Below, piece after piece: positions 9,401 to 21,559 of a stretch of 64,000 nucleotides of DNA (position 1 is the stretch's first letter; each line of letters starts with the position of its first letter). A program made the translations under genes and the position numbers. The stretch covers positions 5,171,445 to 5,235,444 of the forward strand of contig NC_043741.1 of assembly GCF_004337985.1 (NCBI RefSeq), given 5' to 3'. This stretch comes from Pyricularia pennisetigena. Lineage: Eukaryota; Ascomycota; Sordariomycetes; Magnaporthales; Pyriculariaceae. The notes beneath the pieces are model-generated. The model was not told the origin of the DNA. It saw only the letters and a list, made by a program, of their open reading frames with translations, and did not search any database.

Positions 9401-12154
9401 GATGACGGGTTCTGAGCTTGGAGTTATATGTCGCCGTTGATAAGTTGAAATATAGTTATCGTCCGTCGTAAGAGAGGAAACCAGTACCGCCTGGGTTGTA
9501 TACAGACAGTCGATCTTGTCGTTTGTCTGGGTTGGTATTCTCAGGTTCGAAATCAAGATCGCCAAGCCAAGAGACGGTAGAGAGCGACTTTTACTGCTTG
9601 CTTTACTGGTGAAGACCAACAAGTTGGTTTATGGTGGGAATAAGAAAATAAAATAGAATAGAATAAAAGAGTGTCGGGAACTGTTGATCCCCAGCTGCAG
9701 ATCAGAGGGATTGTCGTGGATAAGAGAAGGACCGACCACAGTTGGAGGGAAGCAGGCAAGTAAGGAAGTCTAGAGAAAAGAAAATGGTGCAAATCTTTAA
9801 TTATAGGTTATGCATGAAGTTGGTATCTTGCCCCAGACCAAAAACCCCTTTCTTGTCTCTGTTGAGACAATGGGCTTTGCGTGGCGGGGAAACCCTCTCC
9901 TGGTGCTTCGTGTTCACGACAAACCTACCTAGAATAGGTCCTAACTGTCTGTAGTACAGACGCAGACAGCAAGGGGAGATCAGACGACTGGCCGGGGTGT
10001 GATGTACGAGATAGAGGACAAGCAGGGCTGTGTACTACGCACAGCGAGGGAAGCAACCCAAAGACTCGGAGGTTCCCTTTTTCACCCCCACCCGGGAGGT
10101 GGATCACTCCAGAATATGTCAAAGGAAGGGACAGGGGGGCGGGGAAAATGTGTGAAGTTAGGTGTAAAGTATAGGGAACACGAAGTTGGGTTTTGCTTGG
10201 GGAAAGCTTGGCGATGTGGTTTGTCTGGGGCATTGGCGTGACCGGCCAAGCCACCGACGGCCTCTCGCTTTTGTAGCGAAGATATTGGGTGTGGTGGGTT
10301 TAGGGGTTGAAGGCGGGCAGGCATAAAAAAGAGTTAAACCGCCGTAAGGTGTCTGCAGAAATCAGGGCCTTGGATTTGGCGAACCCCTAGTCAAAGCTCT
10401 TTCTTTGGCTGGTTTGTCGAGAAAACGAAACGCATTAATGCCCAGGTTCGGCGTGCGCCGAATGAGAGGAATTAACAGAGGTCGTGCCGTCCGTATGTAC
10501 TAATTACAGTAAAGATGCAAAATGCAAAATGCAAAATGCAAAAAAAAAAAAAAAAAAAAAGTTGGGTGGGGTTTTGATCGTTACCAATGTTATCAGGTAG
10601 ATAGACTTCCTTTTTCGGATACCCATCTGCGTCTAGAACCGATTCTCGATGGTTGCAGTAGAGCTTGTCTCCAGCTGCCTGGTGCAAAAGCCTGTTACAG
10701 GACGGGCAGTGGTCAAGGCAAATGGGAGGGGAGGACTGGCAGCCCGGGTGGGTAGGCGGATGCTTCCTTCTTTTGCCATACAAAAACACTGTGCTGCGTC
10801 TTTGAATCCGCTGAAACAGGTGAGTGGACCCTCCCTTTCCGCACAAGGCTGGTTCAACTAGGATCCCGATCCACAGCCCTCTGTTGTGATGGAGACCTTC
10901 TCCGGATACTGCGGTAAGAGTCCCTGAGGGGTTCCACGAGCTACTTTTCTGTCGACTTGGCTTCCTTGCAGTAACGCCACACGAATGCCAGCCGTGCTCT
11001 CTCTGTCTGGGCATGATTCGCGATTGGATATTCGGGAGTCAAGTGGCTGAATGGTAATCAGTTAGTTCTGGTCTGGTAGGGAAGCAAAAAAAGTTGGCAA
11101 GTATCACGATTGAGGTAATTTACGTAGAGCTGGTCAATGTAGTTCGTGGTTGACAAAAATGGCGAGCGAATCGAGATGCAGAATGAGGATGGTGGTAAAT
11201 TAAATTGAAGGGCTGTCCAGTTCAGTCAAGTTTCAGATGCTCAGCTTGGATAACCTTACAGTAGCTCGGTTTGGGATGGCAGGCATCCTCACTTTTTACG
11301 TGGTAATTACTGTTGCACACCTAAGGTTTGTCGCCCATAACGTGACAAGGGTCCATCCTGTAGAAGTTTTCTAGAGCCCTTGAGACGCATTGCCGGGCCC
11401 TTGGTCCTTGGCCATCCTTCCCTAGCTCTAACTGACTCGTGCAAATCTTCAGATAGGTGGTACTCTGTAGATAACAACAAGATTGAGCTCCAGTGAAGGA
11501 AGGTGCGACATTGGATCAATTGGATCATTTGCCCCGAGTGGTTTGCTGTGCAGTGACTGCCGAAGGGAACCCAAAGGCAAGCTAAGCTAAGTAAGTAATC
11601 CATTAGTCATCACCACATTCAATCCAACGGTTCAGCTTAACCCCATCCGACCATCAGTCATCGTTCCATGCCCATTTTCATTCACACCGTTATCAAACCC
11701 CAACCCGCGCAACAAAGAATCTCTCCTTTCAGCGGCCCACTCTTTGCACCACATTCGAATGTTTCGCGATCGCTTGCTTCCAAGAGTCCGAGGCCGCGAA
11801 CACGTGGGTTCCCAACCCCCCTGCTAGTGTGTGTCGTACATCCCGGCGCATCTGAAGTCTTGCCTGTGTCAAAGGTACCAAAAAAAGATACAACGTACGA
11901 CTAAATCGACCGCTGCTACTATATACCACATAACCACAGGCAGTTGTACGTATATTATACCCCGCCATCAATTGGAGCAGCGTTTCCCTCCAAGAATAGC
12001 TAGCTCCCGGCCTCGTGAGCCTCGGAATTCGGGTGAGAAGGGGTGGTGTGGATCCATTTGATCGTTCACGGATACGGCACGGCGGTTACAGAAACCTGCT
12101 CCCGTCGGCTCTGCCATCCGTTGCCGGGTCCAGGGCGAGAGTGAACTTCACATC
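9401..12154. other. divergent intergenic region
   Basis: About 2.75 kb between the divergently transcribed secreted-protein and zinc-knuckle genes, so both promoters lie here. No reading frame with a recognisable domain, no tRNA and no transposon end was found. It includes a 7-bp repeat with a poly-A tract at 10515-10560. Confidence 0.5.
10515..10560. repeat. ATGCAAA microsatellite followed by A21
   Basis: Four tandem copies of atgcaaa run directly into a 21-base A tract (10540-10560). The pattern looks like polymerase slippage; a retroposed poly-A tail is possible but there is no adjoining mobile sequence to support it. Confidence 0.85.
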
Positions 12155-14980
12155 ATGTCAACATATGCAGAATTGAGTGGCACATCATCCGGCCATGATA
12201 TCTTGAATCTGCCTGTGACCGGACAAGACACTCATTTTTCGACAGACGCAGATTACCATGGCCGACAGAAACGGTCTGCCGGCGATAGTGTTCGTCACTA
12301 CCCTCTCCACCTTCCCGGACTGTCGTTTGAAAGATATGAACATCGGCGGCTGGGCGTCCGTGAGGCCCTGGTCAGTCGCCTTGTGGCCGACATAATGGGC
12401 TCAACGAGGGCAACTCATGCTGAGAAGGAACTGGAGATGCGCAGTACTTTGGGCCCTATAGTCATGCCTGATACATTCCCAACCATGGGGGAGATGAGAC
12501 AAGCTTTGGAGCTTGAGCGCGATCTTTGGCTGCTGGAAGACATGGCTCACCTCAAGCCATCGTACAAGCCACCGCGAGACGCTCGCTTGAGCAGGCAATG
12601 TGGCCGGTGGGAACTGAACAGCTCAGCAAATGCTTCACCTTTGCAAAAGTCATGGACCTTGTGTGACAAGATTTTGGATTTAGTACAAAGGCATTACATC
12701 GAGGTGGATGAGGCAGCCACAAGGCAATGGTTCCGCATCATGCGATTCCCACAGGGTCCAATACAGCCCTTCAGACCGAAACCCCCGACCGCCGGGGCAC
12801 TGGCCGATCCCACGAGAACTGTGAGCGCAACTCCTCGTGCAAAGCCACGTCGAGGCACACGTGCCGCAGTCATACAGTCTTGCGAGGCTAGACGCAATCA
12901 CAGTCGCTTACAAGACCGAGCTGTGCACGTCTCCGCCGACGGTCTCAGGTATCACCGACAGGCCCTGGAGAGATTTGCCAGAACCCAGGATAGTATGCGT
13001 CTATACGACGGCGGTGCGATAAGGCCATGGAATAGTCAGGTACTCGACTTCAGCCGTTCAATCACTGCTCATCAAATCAGCATGATCGGGCATGAGTTGA
13101 TAACGCCCATCTGGCCTCATTCCCGCGTCCTCAGGCGCTTCAAGGTTCGCACTGCGTGGAAACACCGTCGCAAAATAAAGGATCCGCTATTCATGACAGC
13201 TCACCCCCCTTTCAGCCCGGATCGATCTCGTGGCCCCTTCAGATACTATGCGCAGAATTGCAAGTTGGAAAACCCAGCCAAGAGGAAGCGTTCACTCAGC
13301 GAGCCCCCGCCCGGTATGTTCGCGCATGCCAGGCTACCGCGACCGGCGCATCACGGCCCCGTAATTGAGATGGAGATCGCATACCCGCGTTTGTCGCTTG
13401 CCCAGATAGATAGACGGTCCAGACGGAGAAGTCTTGACCATGGAAACATTGAGGATATGCTGGGCGGCGCACCCATCCGAGGAGACCGGACCCTGGCTTA
13501 CCGTTTACCTGATCAACAAATTGACCTGGAAGCAAAGGATGACGGCAGCTGCACGGGTGGTCTGCAGGACCCTTGCCCCTCCAGTGTCGAAAGAAGGCGA
13601 TCTGGACACTACAAAGGACCAATGGTAGTACAGAGAGGTGTCTGGTGCCCTACTTGCGATGCATTCCATGCGCTCTCAGACCTTCATAACTTGACGGTTG
13701 AGGCGGGTCCCGTTCAAACAATGCATCACTCGACGGATGAAATCGGCTTGGTCACGAGCTCCATCCGGGTCTGGGACGAAGAGAGATTTGGTGATTTTCG
13801 GAGCCGGAGTGATACATTACCTCCTACTGAAGCTTCATCCAGCACCATCTGCTCCAACTGCACAGGGAAGGGTCACTCAGAAACTGGTTGCTCTCTTCGC
13901 TGCGGTCACTGCGGCGCTCTCGGTTGTGATGTGAACCCATTGGATCAGGAGCGACCCAAGTTTCAGATCGTCCGCTCTCAGCCGCCTGCTTTACCTTCAA
14001 GGTATCATCATGCAGACGAGTGCGAAGTGCCTAAGAGGAACCGGTGTAAGTGTGTCTCTTTCCCGACCTTTCACACCGCCAAAGACTGCACCGTCACATG
14101 CTCCCGGCCGTGTGGAAACCCCTGGCCACCAGGCCATTTCAAGCATAGAAATGCCATGACTTGCGTAAGTTCTAGCCCTGTAAAAGCTTTTCCCAGAGGG
14201 TTCTGTGACTTTGCATCGTTCGACAACTTGCTTTCTGTACTCATCGGATTCACTCCTGTACTGATAAAGTCTTCCGTCTCCTAGAAATACCGTTGCTGCA
14301 TGTGCGGTATACGCGGTCACGCAGGCAAGGACTGCCACTTGACAAAGGATTCCTGCCTTTGCGGAGCACACCACCTCGGCCAGGACTGTGGCTGGAAGCC
14401 AGAGTGTCGCGTCCCTGGCTGCGATCGATACCACTGCAGAATCCACTGCCGGCGCTGCGACGCGCTTCGGACGCCAAAGGGCACCAAGCCCGACCCCGCC
14501 CTCCGCTTCCGGCTTTGTGCCGAATGCACGGCGGCCGAGGTGAAACGAGAAGAAGAACAACACGCCAGGGGTGCCGCTGCCGTCTGGTCCAGGCTTGTCA
14601 CCGGCGCCTACGTTCGATACCGCCAGATGGACCAAAACCCTGCAATGCTTGTCGACTCACCATTTGAGCTGTTCCGGGACACGCTCGCGCGGTTGAACGT
14701 CGGCCGGCTCCGCGACCTGTTTTGGCCCGGCCAGGTGGATCTGCCCACGGGCGAGTCCAACTATGTCAACTTTCAGATATCACAGCTGCGGTATGGTTGT
14801 CGTAAGATGAGCAAGCTTTTTCTAGCAACGGTAGATGGCCAGCCTCCACAAGAGATGCCCCGTGGCGGGCCTGCTGAGACCATGGCGTTTCTTGAGAGCG
14901 CGATGGATTGCGCGGCGCGGGAGAAGCGAGCATCGATGCACGAGGAGCAGGCAAAGGGCAAACAGGCCGCGGAGAAGTAG
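12155..14980 (+). CDS. zinc-knuckle (CCHC/Cys-rich) protein
   Basis: Exons 12155-14164 and 14285-14980 give 901 aa. The 120-nt intron (GTAAGT at 14165, tactgat branch-like site, CTCCTAG end) has phase 0 and joins TGC to AAATACCGT, keeping a Cys-rich array intact. The first 550 residues are basic, Arg-rich and probably disordered, with no known domain. From about residue 565 there are several Cys/His clusters of knuckle type (CSNCTGKGHSETGC, RCGHCGALGC, later CCMCGIRGHAGKDC and LCGAHHLGQDC), followed by CRIHCRRC and a helical charged C-terminus ending EEQAKGKQAAEK. CCHC knuckles usually bind RNA or ssDNA, so a nucleic-acid role is inferred. It resembles the many lineage-specific zinc-knuckle proteins of ascomycetes; a retrotransposon gag origin is possible but there is no gag domain. 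Confidence 0.75.
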
Positions 14981-15643
14981 ACGGCTGATTCGATGATGCC
15001 GTGTGTTGCTCAGTCTTTTTTTTTTTTTTTTTTTTTTTCCCCACACTTTTGAAATCAGTGCTACAGCATTACAATGTGGGAGCAACAGCGGTTATTCCCA
15101 GGGTACATCAGTCGAGGTTAAAGCTTTCTTTGTCTTTCACTATGTGAAGGCTGATATTGATATATATACACGCAACGAGTCATTGTTGATGATATGAACA
15201 AGACAAGCCCTTTTTTTGGATTTACAAGATAGACTAGAAAACAAAAAGATAACCACCAATTCAAAAGGAACAAAAAGAAGGCTAAAGCTAGCAAAACGCC
15301 ATTGTGTCCATATGCGAAAGCGACGTCCAGGTATCTTTTTCATGGATAGGCATAAAACAAACAAAAAAGATGTGCTAAAATTTCAATACGCGTATTTGAG
15401 ATTCCTAAATAGAAAAGGGGGGTATTAAGACAGTACTAAGTGGGTGATTAAGTATCAAAGAAAAAACAAATATAAAAGTGGCGTGATCATTCAGGAGCGA
15501 TCTGCCTCTGACGGCCGACTTGCTGTACAAGCTTTTATGACTTTTCATACGGTTGATGAACCCGCTTTTTTTAGCGCAAAGAGTTACAAGTCTTTGACGC
15601 GTGTTATATCATTTGGGAGAGTGGGGAGAGGATCGACAAATGT
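14981..15643. other. convergent intergenic region with T23 tract
   Basis: About 660 bp between two converging genes. It holds T23 at 15016-15038 just after the zinc-knuckle stop and an A/T-rich remainder. It must contain both 3' ends. No gene seen. Confidence 0.5.
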
Positions 15644-17644
15644 CTAATCGTCGTCCTCGTCGACCCAAGCCCCAGTGCCCGCTGTGGAGGCACCCTTGAG
15701 GGCATCCCCGTCAGCTTCGACGTCATCCTCGACAATGAAGCTGGTTCCGAGTGCTTCCTTGCCCTGGCGGATCATGGCCTGCATCTGGGCATTGAGCGCC
15801 TCCATACGGGCGTCTGTGTCGCGATCCTGCTTGCGTCTCTGCGCCAGGATCTTCTTGGAGTTGTCAGAGATCAGAGGGCTGCTGCACTCGACGGCAGCTT
15901 TGTCCTCCTTGGTGGCACCGCCATGAATAATGGACCGGCGGCGTGAGCTCGGCGTCACGGCGCTGTGGGCACGCCTGTGTACGCGGACAGATGACGCAGA
16001 CGAGCAGGTCGAAGAGGAAGACGATGCTATGCTCATTGTTCTGCTTTCACTGTCGCATTGGTTGATAGGGGTCCGGATTGGTGATGCGAGGGAGATCGAT
16101 TGGCGACGGTTTTCGGGCTCCGTTGACTTTGGACGAGCGAAGGCGTTAGGATTGGGGCTCGTGCGTATTGCTGCCACAGGCAGGCGGCTGGGGGTCGAAG
16201 TGGCGACGGGGGAGAACTGGGCAGTACAAGGCGTCGCAGGCGAACGCGGCGTGGCATAGCTGGCTGGCTGGCGAGACGTCAGGGTGGCTGAGCCGGCATG
16301 GGAAACCCGAGATGATGGTCGCTGGTTCAGAGCTGGAGACGATGCTCTTAAGGAGGTACTTCCGGCGTTGACAGCCAGACGCGAGACCGGCACGCTGATA
16401 CGCCGGTTGTAGGACGTAGCAGTGGAGGATGCGTAATTTGACGGAAACGAGAACTCGCTCGACGGGTACGGCCGCTTTTCTTGGCACACTGACAAGCGCG
16501 TGTTGTTACGGCTCGGGCTCGCCCCGCGGACGACGCCAGTAGGATATTCCGAGAACCTGCGACCAGGAGTATGAGGCCTGGTGGTGTTGTCCACCATGAC
16601 CCATTGTTGCAGGTCCTCGGCGGCTCTGGGAACGCCTGAGAGCTGCCTGCGCTTTACTGCTGGCCGCGATGGCGATGAGGCCGGGTCTCGGTCCCGGATC
16701 TTCTCACACCGGAGTACGTCCGGGTGGCGAATTTCACTTCCACAGTCCCCAGAGACAATGGGATTGCTGACGCCAAGGCCTGCGGTAAGATCGTTGTTGG
16801 AGGGGACACGACGGGGCATCCTGTTTCCGGTGCGGGTTGGTTGGACAGGATATGTATCTCCTGAGCCAGCTTGGAAACCCGCAAACGTGCTAGATTTGAC
16901 AAATTCCCAGCATTTTCCAACACACTTGCCAATGATGTTTATAGGGGTGTTGACCGCAAATGCCGTCCATCCGTTGCCCGGCCACCTAGGTAGCAGGTTT
17001 GGGCTTCCAGGTGCTGTAACATCGGTATATAATAGCCTCGCCACTGTTCGCAAGGTTGGTGTCGAAAGGGTCTGCGTCAAGAATGGGTCTTCTTCCATCT
17101 CGCAATGTGATCGCTTCGAGGATATTGTAGAGTTATATCCCATAGTCCTTCGATCGTCAACGTCTAAATGGTTGACTCCAAGATCGTCGTCCAGAAAAGC
17201 CGATTGTTCCACTTCGTGTGTACCGGGAGTCTCGATTTGACCAGCCAGTACGTAGTAGGGCTCCTTCCGCCCAGTCTCTCGCGGGGTTGACAAGCTACCC
17301 GCGCTTCCGAAATATCCGGCGGATGACAATAGGGCGCTGTAAGAGCTCTCCACTGGGGTGTGAGCCACTGGAGTGTGCGACTCATGCGAAGGCGCAGACG
17401 CGCGGCTAGATATCCACGAAGGTCTCGGGGTTGCACGTCGTCTTTTGGCGTAGGAACTTGCCGGTGTCGGTATCGCTGGGTGGTCGCTATGTCGTGAGGT
17501 GGATTTGGGGATGTTGAAAAGAGAACTCGACGGCGAGGCGGCCACAGGTGCGCGGAAGAGGTCTGCGTTTAGAGCCGGGCGACGGGGAGTGCCGGGACTC
17601 TCAAGATGAAAAGCCCCAGGCACGTGTAAACCAGAATAGGACAT
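15644..17644 (-). CDS. Ser/Pro-rich conserved hypothetical protein
   Basis: Single uninterrupted frame of 666 aa, ATG at 17642-17644 and TAG at 15644-15646. Composition is Ser/Thr/Pro/Arg-rich and mostly disordered, with many SP/TP sites (SPGTPRR, HTPVESS, TPSSRRRS) that could be targets of proline-directed kinases. Two parts look structured: a short block near residues 221-250 (GNGWTAFAVNTPINIIGKC) with a hydrophobic, possibly membrane-associated helix, and a C-terminal coiled-coil-like helix near 596-635 (AQRRKQDRDTDARMEALNAQ), followed by an acidic tail ending WVDEDDD. It looks like a nuclear or cell-cycle-regulated scaffold protein of filamentous fungi, but I cannot name it. The tail faces the zinc-knuckle gene. 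Confidence 0.72.
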   Translation of the reverse strand: MSYSGLHVPGAFHLESPGTPRRPALNADLFRAPVAASPSSSLFNIPKSTSRHSDHPAIPTPASSYAKRRRATPRPSWISSRASAPSHESHTPVAHTPVESSYSALLSSAGYFGSAGSLSTPRETGRKEPYYVLAGQIETPGTHEVEQSAFLDDDLGVNHLDVDDRRTMGYNSTISSKRSHCEMEEDPFLTQTLSTPTLRTVARLLYTDVTAPGSPNLLPRWPGNGWTAFAVNTPINIIGKCVGKCWEFVKSSTFAGFQAGSGDTYPVQPTRTGNRMPRRVPSNNDLTAGLGVSNPIVSGDCGSEIRHPDVLRCEKIRDRDPASSPSRPAVKRRQLSGVPRAAEDLQQWVMVDNTTRPHTPGRRFSEYPTGVVRGASPSRNNTRLSVCQEKRPYPSSEFSFPSNYASSTATSYNRRISVPVSRLAVNAGSTSLRASSPALNQRPSSRVSHAGSATLTSRQPASYATPRSPATPCTAQFSPVATSTPSRLPVAAIRTSPNPNAFARPKSTEPENRRQSISLASPIRTPINQCDSESRTMSIASSSSSTCSSASSVRVHRRAHSAVTPSSRRRSIIHGGATKEDKAAVECSSPLISDNSKKILAQRRKQDRDTDARMEALNAQMQAMIRQGKEALGTSFIVEDDVEADGDALKGASTAGTGAWVDEDDD

Positions 17645-19159
17645 TCTTTTTGAGTTTTGATCACCGAGTCAAGTTTAGGAATGTATAGTGGTGGTGGGTT
17701 CGGACGTGCGTCTGCAGTCCGCGCGCTGTGCGCTAGATATTTTAAGTATGGCTGCAACTGATGGGCTTGGCCTTGTCGCCGGCGGTTTCCAGAGAATGAC
17801 CGGCTTGATGATGTTTTGACCGTGATATATCTCTCAGGCTTCCATTGTTTTGTTTTTCTCTTCGCTCGGCGATCAACGGTTGATTGTTAAATGTGATGTG
17901 CAGTGGGGAAGGTCAGAAGCAACTGGCTGTGCCGATAAAACACGGGACGAAGCCGTATTCTTGGCACAGAAAACGAAATTTTGTTTGTTTTGGCCGAGGC
18001 ACACAATACTTCCAATGTTTGGTCGGTGTTTGCTGTCCAAAGTTTACGTGAAAGAAATGACTGCGTGGTCTGGTCTGCTTGTCCGCCCCGTCTGCCGGTT
18101 TGTCACGCGAGGCTCTGCAGAAGCTTTGCAGACCCTTGATGCAGTGCAGTAGTAGGACGCACTGCAACCTCCGTGCTTTGAAGATTGTCCAAGAAGGATT
18201 GACTGGGGCGAACGGAACGAGGTTCAGGGCGAGCGGTCTGGGTAAAATAATCAACAAGCGCCGAATCCGATTGGGTTGGGTTGGTTTGCTGGCATTTGAA
18301 CTACGTCAGTCCAACGCCACGTTCTTGACTGTCTATGGCCGACTGCTCTAAAAGCTGCTGTCCAGATCGATGCGACGGATTTGTTATATGTCAACCACTC
18401 CTCGCTGTGGTAGGATAAATTCAACAAAAAAACTTCGTCAGACCGCCATCACCAAAAAGACGAGGCCGCATGAATTCCAAGGGGAAAACATCAAACCCTG
18501 TGTGAAGGTAGCGGTGAAGCAGAGAAAAGAAAGACCCTTGGAATTCTGTGCTCACCTCCTTCCCCAGATCTCTCCTCCACTTCCAAGACGTAACCAGGGA
18601 TCCACTTGATGCTCATCTCGATACCCACTTCCGTTGCTGGGGCGAACGAGCTATGGTGGAGCAGGCTAAGTAAATATCCAGCCCCGCTAACCGCGCCTCA
18701 CCCGCTGTCGATTTGCGCTAGTCGAACGCCCCAAACTCAATGTGCCGCCAAAAATTTCACTCTGCACGTGGCCCATTAAATTGGAAAAGAACTGTAGCTT
18801 ATCACGTTGCCGGGAACAACGCATATACTAGTGCGGGCAGGAAGCAAAGGGCCTGCGGCAATGAGCTAGCTCAAGGGCAAAACCACTAAAGTAAAGCCTC
18901 TTCTCTTTGTGCATCCGTTCACCGTAAACAAACGCACTGATCACATTCTGCTTAACAATCTCTATCGTTGCTTAGGGATCCTCAGATCCTGTGTATGCTA
19001 GTCTAGAGGAAAGAGAGCCATGCATCTGCGCTAAACGCCATAGTAAAGACAGCCCTAACTAACCATAAACGAGTCGACGACATTTGAGAAGAGAAAGAAA
19101 AAGATGTGCACAACTACTTTATGCATCTCAACTCCGTGCCGCTATCCGCGGGAATACTT
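17645..19159. other. intergenic region
   Basis: About 1.5 kb between two minus-strand genes: the promoter of the Ser/Pro-rich protein near 17645 and the 3' UTR of the HD-domain gene near 19159. Short open frames only. I see no RNA gene or mobile element. Confidence 0.45.
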
Positions 19160-20167
19160 CTACTCGGGCTTGCTGTAGTAGGCGTCCGACTGCTCGATGT
19201 GAGAGGCCGACACGCCGCCCTCGACGCCCACCTCCCCCCTGACGTGGTTCCTCCCGGCCCAGAACGCCTCGCGCTCCTTCAAAATCTCCTCGCCGCGCGC
19301 AATCATCTCCGGGAGGACCATTTTTTTAGCCACCCACGCAAACTCTCCGAGGTCCAGCCTGCCCTCGCTGCGTTTCTCGTACTCGACCATCTGGCAGATG
19401 AGCTCCATCTTGTCGATGTCGTGGACGTACTTGCTCTCCAGCGTCTCAGAGTCCTCGTACTCCTGCCATATGGCGCGCATCTCGGCACCGACCGTGTTGC
19501 CGCCGCTGTAGACGTTGCCCAGGAGCGTCGAGGTGATGTAGTCCATGGTCGCGGCCTCGCGGCGCGCCTTCTCGGGCTTCGCGACGCCGTCGACGGGGGT
19601 TATGTCGCCGACTAGGGACTCGGCCATGTCGTGTATCAGGCACATCTTGATGCACTTGTTCAGGTCGAGGCGAGGGGCGAGTGTAGGAGGCGCGAGCATC
19701 GACATCAGGGACATGCGATACATGTGGTCGGCGATGGATTCACCCCTGTGAACAACACCACGGGAGGCGGGTTGTTCAGGTTAGCACTACGATTCGGTGA
19801 GTGTCAAGGGCAATCGATGAAGCAACGGAGGGGTTTGCGCTACCTCTCAATTCCGAAACGGCGCCATCCCTCGCGCTTGGTGGTCTTCAGCCTTTCGAGG
19901 AGATGATAGTATGGTACTGGGGAATCCGATCCCTCTGTCGGTTTGCCGGTGGTGAGAGTGACCAGTACCTTTTCGGGTGTCCATACGCCTTCTACCACTG
20001 GGTTGGGCACAACTCCTGGATCTGTAGAGATTCGTACCTTTTCGGTTAGCCTGACCGCCCGCCAGAGTCTCTTCACTCCGTGTGAACATCTCCCGCTGAC
20101 CTTTGAATCCTTTTTGGACGACAGCCTCCTCCTTTAGGCCGCCGCTCTCAACGGCCGTTGGGGTCAT
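19160..20167 (-). CDS. HD-domain 5'-deoxynucleotidase, HDDC2/YGK1 type
   Basis: Three exons on the minus strand: 20167-20101, 20021-19844, 19745-19160, giving 276 aa. Intron 1 (20022-20100) has a GTCAGC donor and ctaac branch site; intron 2 (19746-19843) has GTAGCG, tgctaac and CACAG. Spliced codons give FKDPGVVPNP and ERGESIADHM, which match the family. The protein carries HLLERLKTTKREGWRRFGIER, then the HD metal site: ESIADHMYRM (first His), CLIHDMAESLVGD (HD pair) and HDIDKMELICQM (last Asp). HDDC2 relatives dephosphorylate deoxynucleoside 5'-monophosphates with a divalent metal and are cytosolic. The chosen ATG has a good context (ccaaccATGA). An in-frame ATG at 20275 would add 36 residues rich in Arg/Ser/Thr, which could be a targeting sequence; this is undecided. 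Confidence 0.88.
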
Positions 20168-21086
20168 GGTTGGTGTCGTTGTAATGTTGCTTGACCAGAT
20201 ATATCGACGGCGTACGACAGGTGTTTTTGTGGATTTCGTCTCTATTCTTGCCGCAGACACGTATTTTAGGTCCACAGATCCCGTTGAGAGTCGCAGACTA
20301 GAATCCTCCTATTGGACCACACCTTCCTTTTCTACTTTGTCTTTTCGAGAGTATGATGATTACTTTTGTTTTTTTGTTTATGCCTTATCGGCGCTTTGCG
20401 GGGTATCCACTGGTGGGGGTGAGAGCAGATGAGCAAAAGAAACGCGCAAGCAACGGAAAAAGAAAGAGAGTTCTGGGAAATCAGCTACAGATAACACTCA
20501 GGTACTTACGGTATGTTTGCGCTACGTCGCCAGTCTTTAGCGACAAGACCAAGAGTCAGTTGGACGGTTGGAGAGTCCTACGAACTCGCGTGAGACGCGT
20601 AGTGGAAATGTGCTCATATTCATTGGTTACGCGTCTCCTGTAGGAGCTCCACTGCCAAACTGAGACAGGTACCTGAGCGCCCCTGGAGGGGCTGAAGCCG
20701 CGGGGTCTCTCCTTGCTAACGACTGACGTCAAGTTCTGGAGAGAATCAGCAATTGTGGAAGGGCGAGAAGACCAGTGACTAGGACATACAAAACCATTGA
20801 ACAATTTCCTTATCAAACAATCTATCTAGGCTGTCAATCATTGGTCAAACAAACTATGGGATAGTCATCACACGTATTGACCTTGGAGCGGCTACACTAT
20901 GTCAATCATCCAGAACACCTAAACTCACTTCAGTTAGCAAGCGCACAATGGATGCGTGCACCCAGGTTGTACCGGGTCGCTTATCATAAATCACGGCCGA
21001 AGTTGCCAGAAAGTATGAATTTCATCACGCCTCAACCGATTTCGACAAAACTCAACGTTAATTTCCCGAGACAATTCACCCCGGTA

Positions 21087-21559
21087 AAGCACCGGTCCAA
21101 AGACAACGTAACGATCCCAGAATCACATCAAAACTCGCCATTTTCACAAAACCATAACTTTTCCAATATAAAAGTTAGAAACCGTCGCTAGAAATCAAAT
21201 ATAAATTTAAGAAAATATGCTTACATTAAATTTCTAATTTAGTTGGTAGTGAATAATATGATGCGTAAAACTTCAAAATCAAAATGTCAAAATCTGAAAG
21301 AACTGCATCTTTTACATATCCCCTATAACTCATTTTAAGGTCATTTTTTCAACTCTTGTTCATTTAAATTTACATGTACAATTAGAATTAACGATAAAAT
21401 CTGCTAGCATTGGTTTGTAGCAGAAGACAGAGTGCTACATTTTTCACTGACCAGTGTTTCTGTTTGCGAATATTTTGAAATGATTCAATTATTTCTCGTT
21501 GAAAACCGCGAGTTTTGGTGTGATTTTGGGATCGTTGCGTTATTTTTGGACAGGCGCTG
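21087..21559. mobile_element. 473-bp MITE with long terminal inverted repeats and TA target duplication
   Basis: Bases 21087-21143 match the reverse complement of about 21503-21559 over some 57 bp with roughly ten differences. The core acaacgtaacgatcccagaa at 21101 pairs with ataacgcaacgatcccaaaa read from the other end. Both ends are flanked by TA (21085-21086 and 21560-21561), the target duplication of the Tc1/mariner-pogo superfamily. The interior (about 360 bp) is AT-rich and non-coding. Most arm differences are transitions, suggesting RIP decay. It is a non-autonomous element; the source transposase is not in this window. Confidence 0.75.

Noticed and set aside
9401..9622. N-terminal extension of the secreted protein
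   Set aside because: Open frame continues, but the internal ATG opens directly into a perfect signal peptide, so the extension is probably 5' UTR.
14300..14980. Separate gene starting at 14300
   Set aside because: A good intron (14165-14284) joins it in phase to the upstream zinc-knuckle frame and keeps the Cys array continuous.
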